Positions 9,930 to 18,498 of a DNA stretch of 18,562 nt are shown in pieces. Source of the stretch: Isohypsibius dastychi (Eukaryota; Tardigrada; Eutardigrada; Parachela; Isohypsibiidae); NCBI GenBank assembly GCA_034696485.1, contig JAQIWT010000535.1, positions 1-18,562 on the forward strand, given 5' to 3'. Position 1 is the stretch's first letter, and each line of letters opens with the position of its first letter. The notes below the pieces were generated by a model. It saw nothing but the letters and a program-made list of their open reading frames with translations, was not told the DNA's origin and made no database searches. Position numbers and translations under genes: made by a program.

Positions 9930-10180
9930 TTAGTGGACAAGGACTGATCGACATCAACAGAATCCAAGCAAATGGCTTCATGGAAGAGCTTTGCCATCTT
10001 GATACAACCGGGGTGCTTCACCTTAAGTTCGAGTGGCTGAACTTGTCAGACCAGTATACAAATTTGAAGCATGGGATATTCTTCGGAAGACGCGAATAAT
10101 ATCCACCATTTCAGTTGCAAAACTGTACGTCACCGTTCACTCGTATGGTGGCCCCCACATGCCAAAAGCAATCTGTGGTT
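9930..10180 (+). pseudogene. extended-synaptotagmin-like C2-domain fragment
   Basis: Extended synaptotagmins tether ER to plasma membrane through tandem C2 domains. The frame of 9950-10097 reads GLIDINRIQANGFMEELCHL and then TTGVLHLKFEWLNLSDQYTN. This matches the end of the first C2 domain in E-Syts, where a '...W-L-x-GxLHLxLEWLxL...NL' pattern precedes the next C2. A 64-bp intron can be drawn from GTATAC (about 10049) to the TTTCAG ending at about 10112. Right after it one frame reads VAKLYVTVHSYGGPHMPKA, like the opening strand of the next C2. That frame hits a TGA soon after and is out of phase with the preceding exon. No SMP domain or further C2 exons were found. Assignment is by eye from a short stretch. 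Confidence 0.4.
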
Positions 10181-12298
10181 GACTCAACTTGAACATTTCA
10201 TATTGAATGGTTGAATCGACAGGTACATACACGTCAGCTGAGTTCAGTCTGCTCCTCAAAGGTGCTGGGGAACATTATCCGCATCTTCTGAAGGGTATCC
10301 CATGATATGTTGCTTCGAATCCGTATACTGCAGCTCGGCGGACCCGCCTGCCCAACCGCGAGTTGATTTCTAACCACGTTCTCTAGTCCGAGGTTCGCGA
10401 AATCTTATCTGCGAGTCATCGTCAACTGTGGTCAATTTTCGAATCATTATCATCAAAGCACGGTGACTTGGTCCGTGTACATTTTCTTCACTCTTTCAGA
10501 ACTAAGGAGTTCTTTGAGTGTGCTTCGGAGCTTAAACCCATTGGGCCCTTGATTTCTTTGCAGCGGTATTTGTTCTGAAGTCAGAAGCGCGATTTCGATT
10601 GCGAACGATCGCGTTCATATAAGATTTTGCCAGATCCAGTCAGTCAACTCATGTTGAATATGGCAGGAATAAGGGAAAGGAAAGAGCTAAATTCGACCAG
10701 TTCACTGTCAACCTAACCGTTTAACTTCAGATGTTTAAACCATTTTCTGCATTTTGTCCGTGCGTACTGCGTAGGACCTCATCATATAATCTATGGGATG
10801 TTGCGAGTAAGTCATACTGAGCGTACAGGATCATTTAAACCGTTCCAAGTCGAGGAGCGAACTCAACTAACCTGACCTGGTTGTACCTGTCGACTCAACC
10901 GTTCAACATGACATGTTCCAGCTTGTTGAGTCAATCATTGGTTACTTTTCGCCCGCGGGGTAAGCTATAATGTGGCGACCGCCATACATTCGGCCAGTCG
11001 TTTGCAAAACACTGGGACGAGTTGAATTTGTCAACGAGGGGTTGTGACGCTCAAACGCGCCGAATGTAGCTTTTGGTTACCCGTACAGCATAATGTTGAC
11101 CGGATAAGGGATAGCGAAGGTTACACAAGCAGCAGAGAATAACCTTTCTGACATCAGGGATTCGTTTTCGGCTGGGAGAGAGTCAAAATGGCGAGGTCGT
11201 TAAGTCACGAAGGTTTTCAGATACGATCCGTGACTCGGACGAATGCGGGCATCTGTGAGACTGTACTCGAGTTTCGTACCTCGGAACATGATCCGCTCTC
11301 TTTCATTTACCAGCACTTACGCTGGTCTCCTACCACGAGTGCAATTGCCGTCATATGGCCTCTCAGGTCTCTCAGGAATACTTTCCTTAGAGAGACCGTA
11401 AAAAGTGTGAGTCAACGGGCCAAGGTTTAAAAAATTCTGACGTCACCCAATTCATGCTTTTCTGACTGGTTTTGTGCGCCTTCTTTAAGAATTTTTTCTT
11501 TTGTTCTCGAATTAAACTTCTTGGCTTTTCGTGACTCTTAAAAACTCGTGTTGTTGACCCCGAGAACAATGAAATTGGGTGGTCATTCCACGTTTAACTT
11601 TCTTTTGGAGCTGATTTGCTGTTTTCAGGCGTTTGTGATGTCGCGTTCACATCGCAATTCGTTGCCAGAGTTGTCCACTCTCCAGTTGTCCACCCTTCAC
11701 TCTTACACAGCGCCTGCTTATATTAGTTTGACCAGACAAGCCCTTGTTATCATTATGATTTCCGATACGCGGAAACTCGCGCAGGAGCGTATACTCGCAA
11801 CTAAGCGTACAACATGACCTTTTGGGTTTTCGCTGCTAGATTAGCTCTGGTCCTTTTGTAGAGGTATTTCGTAGTTGACACATTCCCGAATTTAGGTGAA
11901 CCTTGACAAAATATTCGCAGCACTTCATTCAGATTGTCACAAAGATATTTGGATATCTGATACCGGAAGTTTTCTCCGCCGTGCAGGCCAAGATTCTCAT
12001 GCAGAACTTCTTGGTGAATAAAAAGCCTCAATGAAGCCAGGAAAATATCACTACTAGTAAAGACAACAATACCTACGGGTCATTTCCTGGGGGAATGAAG
12101 AGCATTTTGCTTTGAGTTCAATTTTTATCTTTTATACAACTGTACAACCGAAAATGAAAATGAACAGTACAAAATGCGTTCTTTCTGGTCAGATAGGGAA
12201 CAAAAACCGATTGTTATCGAAAGGGTTCAGGTTATTGATGGAATAAACGAAAAATTAGTTATTTGTTGCTTGAAGTTCCAGGGTTCCATACGGTATTC
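10181..12298. other. no gene supported
   Basis: Between about 9760 and 11187 there is no ORF of 60 codons starting at a start codon on either strand. One plus frame around 10390-10560 is open for some 57 codons (LWSIFESLSSKHGDL...) and could be a remnant, but it lacks a family pattern and splice sites. ORFs at 11188-11430 (+) and 11548-11817 (+) start with ATG but show no domain, no conserved pattern and no supporting context. Promoters and RNA genes were looked for and not seen. Confidence 0.4.
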
Positions 12299-14443
12299 TT
12301 ATTTCCCAGTTCGCAGTCCATCTGAAATAAACTGGAATATGAAAAATGGAATATGGAAGATTATACAGTAATGAAAAAAAATTTGTTTACCTTTGGTAGC
12401 AGATGTGGATGGAGTTCCTGTTTTCTCCCAATCAATGACTTTGTACAGAGGTTAGCCGTCTTTCTATAATTCATTTGTGAATTTTTTTTAGGTTTGTTAG
12501 ATTTTGTAAACTTCCTACCTTGTACTGTTTTTTGATGAGCCAAGATATTGGTATTACAGCCAAATTTGCTAGAGTGATATCTTTCTCTTTTTTGATGGCT
12601 TCATCTGCTTTTGCACCAATCATTTTTTCCATGACGTCGTTGTAGATCGTGACCAATGTCCATCAGAAGAGTTGTCGATCAGAGTGATCTATAACATATT
12701 ATTTTATTATTTTATGTAAGTTTTTATTTCATACGTTCACATTGTTGTAATATAATTTCAGATTTATTTCACTCATCTAAGTTTTTTCATTTTTAGTAAT
12801 TTTTAGATCAACCAGTGAATTCGATTTTTTGTAATTAAATTTCCATTATCGATGAGTTTTTAATTTCAACTTTTATTTGTTCTGTATTTTTGGTCTGGAA
12901 AAATGTGTAAAACTAATACGGCATTATATAGGTTTTCAGTTTTGGATGTTTTATGTTTGGGGGAATAGATGAAGTTTAACCCTGAAGTTGCTTTTTTTCA
13001 ATAGTAAAGCTTTTCTGGTGTTAATTTTTTATTGAAAAAAAATCATTTGATATCAGTATTTGCTTTGGTATCAGGACATATCATAATTGACAATAGAGTT
13101 AAACCACTTGTCCATCTAACTTTCGTACTAGGGATAGACGAATAGAGTGACCAGTGTCCGGTAAGCTTAAATAAGTGCGGTTAAGTGGTTAAGAAAAGCA
13201 ACTAGTAGTAACTCTGAGTAGAAGGCTAATAATCTATGAATTCTAGACAAAACTAAGTGTGAGATTTGGGCTTGTTTAATTAATCACTGATACCTGCTTT
13301 GGTCGATAGGACTTCTTTTCTGGAACAGCTTGCTTTTCTTCTTTGCAAATTCCGCAGTATCCATTTTCAGTCAGATAGCCACTGCATGTTGGATTTGGCC
13401 AGATATTTGCTACCATGATGATTTCATCGCAGGATGGAGAATCGATTTGAGCTACGATTTTTCGGAATGCTGCTGGACGGGCATGGTCCACAGGAATTTC
13501 TTACAATTGTTGCATAGTAGCCAGGACGAAGTCCACTGCAAATTATATAATAAAATTATGAATTCATAGTTACTAGATAATTATTGAAAAAATCTTTTAT
13601 TATCGTCTTTTTATTTCTTATTTTATTGGAAATATTTTAAAAATTTTGATGTTTTTATTGAAATTAATATTGTATAAATTGTTTGGTACAAATAAAAATG
13701 GAACATCACTGTTTATCAGAATAATAGAACAAATAATAAATGATTAATTTTAAAAAAAATGTCACTTTATAACATACTGTTTTCGGTGGCCTCAACAATT
13801 TGTGTTCCCTCAGAAGTGTTGATTGCAGTTGGAAACATCCCAGCCGGTGTGTCTTTTCCTGCGCTAACACGCGCGTTCGGAATCTTTATGTTGTAGTATT
13901 TTCCGATCTGAAGTCTTCCTCCGTGGGATTTAACCATTTGTGGATTGATGAACAGAGTGGCTATACCAGATTCATCTGCGATGGTGATCGGAAGCGATCC
14001 GTTTTTCTTCGAGATAGCTGTCTTTTCCACCACAAAAACTTTAATGGTTACGCTAAATAAAATAGAAGACAAATTAGGGGTCATTGTGGTCAGTTTTAGA
14101 AACTCAAGATTTTTCAAATTAATTTGAAAACAGATAGTTATAGCTAAATAGAGGTGGTTGTAGCAAAACAAGGATTGTGGGGGCTGTTATAGTGTCACCT
14201 TTAAACAAAAGTTCATTTTTATATAATGGTCGATATAATATACAATATAGTATAGATATTTTAATCAGTGAGTATTAAATGTTAAATATTGACATACATT
14301 TGTGTGGCTGAAGCTCCTTTTTGAGGTGGACGGATATCCTTCAATTTGGTGAAGACATCCTTCTTTTTGGCGGAAGTTTCGGCTTGAGATTCTCCTGTCC
14401 GCTTTGATGGTTCGCCACGAGGAGGTTCTGATTTGTTCGACAT
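12299..14443 (-). pseudogene. RPA1-like two-OB-fold ssDNA-binding protein, six exons
   Basis: Exons: 14443-14298 (ATG, polar N-terminus, then LKDIRPPQKG), 14052-13778, 13535-13294, 12688-12519, 12463-12391, 12321-12299 (TAA). Phases are 2, 1, 0, 0 and 1 and agree at every junction once one base is restored in exon 4. Exon 2 is an OB fold resembling RPA1 DBD-A (LPITIADESGIATLFINP). Exons 3-5 resemble DBD-C (Rep_fac-A_C family), with a zinc-ribbon half CSGYLTENGYCGIC and then W-VTIYNDVMEKMIGAKAD, matching RPA1's 'W-VTcFqe.AE.iLG..A..'. Length is about 309 codons, half of RPA1 (about 616): no N-terminal domain and no DBD-B. Such short forms occur as RPA paralogues and in some mobile elements. 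Lesions: in-frame TAA at 13503-13501 and 12454-12452, and a missing G at 12653-12654. The first zinc Cys pair is incomplete. Confidence 0.65.
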
Positions 14444-14554
14444 CTTTAGGCTGATCCAGAAACAATCAATAACAGAAAACCGTAGAATGATGAAATATAC
14501 GGATCACAAGAACTGGAAATTTTGATTGAGCACACAAATTCGGAAGCTGTGACG

Positions 14555-14598
14555 AAATGCGCAATTTTGAGGCAATTGTTTCTCACAATTGCGCATTT
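14555..14598. repeat. hairpin upstream of the RPA1-like gene
   Basis: AAATGCGCAATTTTGAG (14555-14571) and CTCACAATTGCGCATTT (14582-14598) pair over 17 positions with one mismatch and a 10-base loop. It lies about 110-155 bp upstream of the minus-strand ATG at 14443, so a regulatory role is possible. Just beyond it the motif AAGTGCGTAT occurs twice (about 14614 and 14629). It could also be a tiny MITE remnant; no target-site duplication is evident. Confidence 0.6.
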
Positions 14599-14960
14599 TA
14601 CGGAAATTTTTGAAAGTGCGTATTATGGAAGTGCGTATCAAAGTTGTTGTTCTCAGGGTTGTTTTTGTTTGTGATTCCAGATTCGGATGGACAGTGAGTC
14701 TTCTTGGTAGAATTCGGTGAAATCCTCATTGAGAGAAGCCGAATAATTTTAATAATTTGATATTAGGGTCACTTTTCTCTTATGGATATTTAACGTTTCT
14801 GTTAGTATGTGATATACTGGTGAGTATAAATAGTGAGTATTCCGACGCGGAATTCCAGAATATTTTCAAAATGTTACGGCAGACTTTCGCTTCACTGGTC
14901 GGGGATAAGTCAAGAGATTATCTACCATTTCTCCGGGTTGTGCCGAGCGATTGTAGCCGT

Positions 14961-15060
14961 CAAGATCCTTTCGTCCTTTCGTTTCGTTCGACGAAAGAAT
15001 CTTGCCGGCAAGATCCTTTCGCCGGCAAGATCCTTTCGTCTCCGTCAAAATTCTTTCGTC
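14961..15060. repeat. left cluster of the CAAGATCCTTTCG module
   Basis: CAAGATCCTTTCG occurs at 14961-14973, 15009-15021 and 15026-15038. GCCGGCAAGATCCTTTC is a perfect 17-bp tandem pair (15004-15020, 15021-15037). 14992-15021 forms a 30-bp near-perfect palindrome centred on the GCCGGC core. Degenerate copies continue to 15060. The complementary orientation of the same module appears at 16066-16115. Confidence 0.8.
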
Positions 15061-15343
15061 TGCTGTACATTGATGAACAGTGACTGCCATATATAGGTAC
15101 AACAGCTATAAATTTGTAATTGCGGTAGTTGGGCTCTTTCAGCTTGACAGCTTCTAAATCGGTAATCACTGTCCAGCAGTTCGACGTTACAATGCTCCGA
15201 CTCAGTACCCGAAAAAATCCACCGTTCGAGCATTCGTTGATATAGTTTATTCATCTAAGTGTGAAACTGAAAAACATAATTCATCAATCTCAAGTGAGAT
15301 TTCCAAAATGAATCTGGATTACCTGGCTTGATCTACTGTAGAC

Positions 15344-15825
15344 CAGTCCTGCCCCGTTATTTTAACGAATGTCCCGTTATTCCCGTTAATCCCGTTAATC
15401 CCGTTATTTTAACGGATTTTAACGAAACGAGAGACCGCTCTAACGGAACGGTAACAGAACGGGAAAATTAAATTAACGGAACAGGTTTTTTCTGACGAAA
15501 CGGAACGGTAACTTTACAATACTAATATAAAATAACACAATACTAATATTAAATAATTCCGACAAATAGCTTTGCTGAACTGAAACCTGCCAGAGCGGAC
15601 AATATATTCTCAAGAGGATTTGTTTCCTGCAGGGATTTCGTGAATCTGATTTGAATGTGACCAGCAATAAAGTAGGCTTGTCTTTTTATTAGAATTTAAT
15701 TTAACGGGTTAGCGGGACGGTTAACGGGCTCGATGGGTTTAACGAAACGGGCAACGGAACGGGACTTGTTAAGTTTTAACGGAACGGGAGCGGTTGACCG
15801 AAAATGAAAAAACGGGGCAGGTCTG
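15344..15825. mobile_element. hAT-type MITE, 482 bp
   Basis: Target-site duplication CTGTAGAC lies at 15336-15343 and 15826-15833. It is a perfect 8-mer that also fits the hAT preference nTnnnnAn. Terminal inverted repeats are CAGTCCTGCCCCGTT on the left and, reading inward from the right end, CAGACCTGCCCCGTT, matching 14 of 15. Both subterminal regions are packed with CCCGTTA/AACGGG hexamers, in mostly inverted orientation between the two ends, as hAT transposase-binding subterminal repeats are. The centre (about 15500-15700) is AT-rich with no transposase, so it is non-autonomous. The nearly intact ends and duplication suggest a fairly recent insertion. Confidence 0.88.
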
Positions 15826-16030
15826 CTGTAGACTACGAGATTACTCAGCGTTTAATCGCTTGCTCCTCACAACCATACATTACTGAAGAGTGGGAATAAA
15901 TTTGTCAAATGTGGGAAGAAGTGGCACAAATCAGATCCCGGTTATTCGCCAAAAACTGCAGCCAAATTAGCGGAAAAAATCTTGTGGTGAGTATACTACT
16001 GCCGTGTGGCCACAAATAAGAGGGACAAGC

Positions 16031-16044
16031 GAGAGAGAGAGAGA
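16031..16044. repeat. (GA)7 microsatellite
   Basis: Seven uninterrupted GA dinucleotides lie between the MITE and the right cluster of the GATCCTTTCG module. Confidence 0.85.
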
Positions 16045-16065
16045 ACAAGAAGATCCGGCTGACAA

Positions 16066-16115
16066 CGAAAGGATCTTAACGACCACGAAAGGATCTTGCC
16101 GGTCAACGAAAGAAT
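16066..16115. repeat. right cluster of the CAAGATCCTTTCG module, inverted
   Basis: CGAAAGGATCTT occurs at 16066-16077 and 16086-16097, the second followed by GCCGG, and CGAAAGAAT lies at 16107-16115. These are reverse complements of the units at 14961-15060. The two clusters therefore bracket a 1155-bp interval in inverted orientation, as the ends of a foldback or DNA transposon would. No target-site duplication was identified. Confidence 0.65.
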
Positions 16116-16136
16116 GGTGCCTGAAATGAATGTATC

Positions 16137-16440
16137 TTGCCTGATACGATCTGTTTTCAAGATATCGTTATAAGAATTTTTAAATTTGTTACTGATGAAA
16201 GATGTAACCTGAAAACTGATTTTGAAACGTACACAAATTTTATCATCTCTGTGCTTCCAGAATATCTCCCCTGTTCATATTTATATCACAGTCAAGTGAA
16301 ACAACACGGGGAAATCACGATCGCTTTTGATTTTGAAGCTCTCAAAAGTTTGTGATCAAACCGATTGATGGCAAGCAGTTTTGGCTAGTAGGGGAATAAC
16401 ACAGGACAAAGCATCATCCTTGGTCTCTAATACCTGTAAT
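16137..16440 (+). other. no gene supported; one short open frame
   Basis: A 72-codon frame at 16137-16355 has a plausible composition (FVTDERCNLKTDFETYTNF) but no recognisable motif, splice context or homologue. The rest is unremarkable. Confidence 0.2.
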
Positions 16441-16449
16441 TTTTGTCTT

Positions 16450-16475
16450 CCCCCCCCCCTCCCCCCGAGGGGGAG
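16450..16475. repeat. C-rich tract with G-rich inverted end
   Basis: Two C runs separated by one T are followed by GAGGGGGAGG, so CTCCCCC and GGGGGAG can pair over a 3-base loop. Like the other C tracts here it is a candidate quadruplex or i-motif former and a likely spot for length errors. Confidence 0.7.
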
Positions 16476-16520
16476 GACCTATAAACACTCATCGAGCTGA
16501 GGTCGAACGCGGGTCAGTAA

Positions 16521-16576
16521 AAGTATAAAAAAAGTATAAACTTCCTTTGTTCTCAAAAGTATAAACGAAGTATAAA
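16521..16576. repeat. four AAGTATAAA motifs in a 36-bp direct repeat
   Basis: AAGTATAAA occurs at 16521, 16532, 16557 and 16568. The spacing is 11, 25 and 11, so each pair recurs with a 36-bp period. The TATAAA cores resemble TATA boxes, but no gene start follows within a few hundred bases. Between here and 16977 no gene is supported. Confidence 0.7.
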
Positions 16577-16977
16577 CTGTTGCGCAACACCGCGGGCATT
16601 CACTCACTTATTCACTCACACACTTTTCTCTGTCTGGCCCTGTGTCTTCTAAGCCCGGCCAAACCAAACAACCAAATTAAACCGACCCTACTCAGTCCCA
16701 CCAGTTGACACAAACAAGCTCAGCCATCTTGTTTCGCCGGAAATGAAATTTTTGTCAGAAATACGTTTTTTAGAATGTATCGCTTTGTTGGAGGCATGAA
16801 AGTATCAGAGAGTGAGGTCTCAAGTTGCACAAATTTGCCAACGAGTCGGTCCCGAGATTAAAACTGGCTGAGAGTCGCCCGCCCTTTCACATGGCTCATC
16901 CCGACTGCTGTCGGCATTCCGCTTAATATATCTGCTGATTGTAACAAGAGCCTTGAAGTGTATTCACTGAGCTGTGT

Positions 16978-17287
16978 TTGAGACCAGCACAGTTCGCTTT
17001 TTTTCTGGACGGATCTGGGCGGAATCAGTTTTTAGGAGAACTGAACGGAACGGAAAAAAGTTCGCTTCGAAACGGACTGTACGAAACCGAATGGAATGAG
17101 AAAATAAATAACGCTTGTCATTTGGCTGAAAAAATTAAAAAGAGCGGTAAATCCGTTTTTCCAATCGATTTTTTAGGGCGGAACTGAACGGAACGGAAAC
17201 TTTTATCCTAAAACAATGTACGGAACTGAACGGTTAGACAGTTCCGTTCAGCTCAGTCCAGCTCGAGCTGAACGGTGCAGGTCTCTG
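16978..17287. mobile_element. hAT-type MITE, 310 bp
   Basis: Target-site duplication AGCTGTGT lies at 16970-16977 and 17288-17295. Reading inward, the left end is TTGAGACCAGCACAGTTC and the right end is CAGAGACCTGCACCGTTC, matching except for the first two bases and two internal ones. Subterminal regions carry many GAACTGAACGGAACGG-type repeats on both strands, and an inverted GTTCCGTTCAGCTC/GAGCTGAACGG pair lies near the right end. No transposase is present. The terminal motif GACCTGCMCCGTT is shared with the 482-bp MITE at 15344, so the two are probably mobilised by related transposases. Confidence 0.8.
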
Positions 17288-17524
17288 AGCTGTGTAAACC
17301 GTGAAATTGCCGACACCAGTTGAAAAAAAGATAAATAATTCGTTGAGACTGAATTAACCGGGTCACGATCGGTTTGCGAAGTCGACACATGCATAAACCA
17401 AACGGTGTATTGCTCTCAACAAAAACCTTGGTTTTAAAATCATGTCACATAGAACTTTATAATGCGTCATTAGGTGTAAGCCAACAACAAGACGGAGGGG
17501 ACTACAAGTCGTCATTCACATATT

Positions 17525-18498
17525 TCAAGACACCAGCGGCGCGGAGACACTTTGTTCAATTCCCACGCAGTTTCGACCCATTTCAACACGGAGAACGCCA
17601 CATCCCCACGGATTGGCGACCAGCCAGGGTCTCGGCCACACCGTCTTTTCAAACCAGCCAATCACCTTGGCAGTGTGATTTCCGAGAAGCTTTGAGTCAA
17701 CTTTCGGACGACAGTAGGGGGCTGAAAATAAGATCAGATGAATTTACAGCTGGACAAACACGCTCAGATCCTCGTTACCCATGTATCCCTAGTTTGGCAG
17801 GTTATCTGTATATGGCAGTTCCTCGTTACCCAGGTATGCCCAGTTCGCCAGGTCATCGTAGTGTTCCAGCACTACGGTCAAAGTTCCTTCAGTCATGATG
17901 TCCTGCTTCATCCGTAGAACAATTTCCTCGATTTGCTCTTGTGTCATTGCAACGGCGCGGTCGTGGTATTTGCTCCACTGGCCTAGAACTTGACGCACAA
18001 TTCTCAAAAAAATTGCTGATTAGCTCGTCCGTAATCCATGTTACTCTTGATATTGTCCTCTTTGAACGATGTCTCATATTTTCTATTTGTACAGTCAGTC
18101 GCGCAGCACAGCGGTGGACGTTGGTCGGGCGCGACAGAATATGGAACGCAGCCCTTTTCGCTGTTGTAATTCCCACCAGTCACAAGACCAACGGAAGCGG
18201 CGTGCTTGTAGACATTGACGGGATCACCGCCGTTCATGCAACTGTGAAGAAAGCGGGTGATCATTTATTCGTACTATCTTTCAGGTTGCAAGTACAGTAC
18301 ATACCTGTCACCGTAATCCGTTGGTGTTGAGAGACAGGAAGCTGCTTGGTGAGCAGAAATGGAAATATTGACATGTAACGCCATCTCAGGATTTTGAATG
18401 CAGATTCGGTCGGATATGACGCTCGCCGCAGCAATTGCCTCGAAAGAATTTGACGGTTCGACTAGCTTTCCCGTTTCAGTAACAGAAATCGTACATGA
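17525..18498 (-). CDS. cathepsin B-like protein, 3' part, catalytic Cys not conserved
   Basis: C1A papain-family protein, normally a lysosomal or secreted cysteine protease. Exons: 18498-18305 (ISDRICI, donor GACAG|GTATGT), 18241-17830 (CMNGGDPV, KGCVPYS, then MKQDIMTEGTLTVVLEHYDD), 17721-17525 (HTAKVIGWF, WLVANPWG, ending TGA). Phases agree at both junctions once one T is restored in the T7 run at about 18005-18011. Aligned on SDRICI, the residue at the catalytic-Cys position is Phe (SNSFEAIAAA in place of CGSCWAF-AA) and the oxyanion Gln is missing. The active-site His and Asn are kept. The occluding-loop His pair is also absent. This resembles catalytically dead homologues such as TINAG. 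The signal peptide and propeptide lie beyond the window end. The plus ORF 17374-17898 is a shadow. Confidence 0.75.
17765..17841. repeat. 51-bp-period duplication carrying a second splice donor
   Basis: 17765-17790 and 17816-17841 match at 22 of 26 positions, 51 bp apart. On the minus strand both contain TGGGTAACGAGGA, so the donor of the middle cathepsin exon (after 17830) is present twice. Only the proximal donor gives an open frame, because a TAG (17791-17789) lies before the distal one. Confidence 0.75.

Noticed and set aside
11188-11817. Two ATG-started plus ORFs
   Set aside because: No domain, no splice evidence and no conserved pattern; length alone is compatible with chance.
14866-15169. 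ORFs over the GATCCTTTCG cluster
   Set aside because: They are generated by the repeat units themselves and show no protein-like pattern outside them.
17374-17898. Longest ORF of the window (174 codons, +)
   Set aside because: It is antisense to two cathepsin-like exons with matching splice phases. Its composition is Ser/Arg/Pro-rich without any domain, so it is a shadow.
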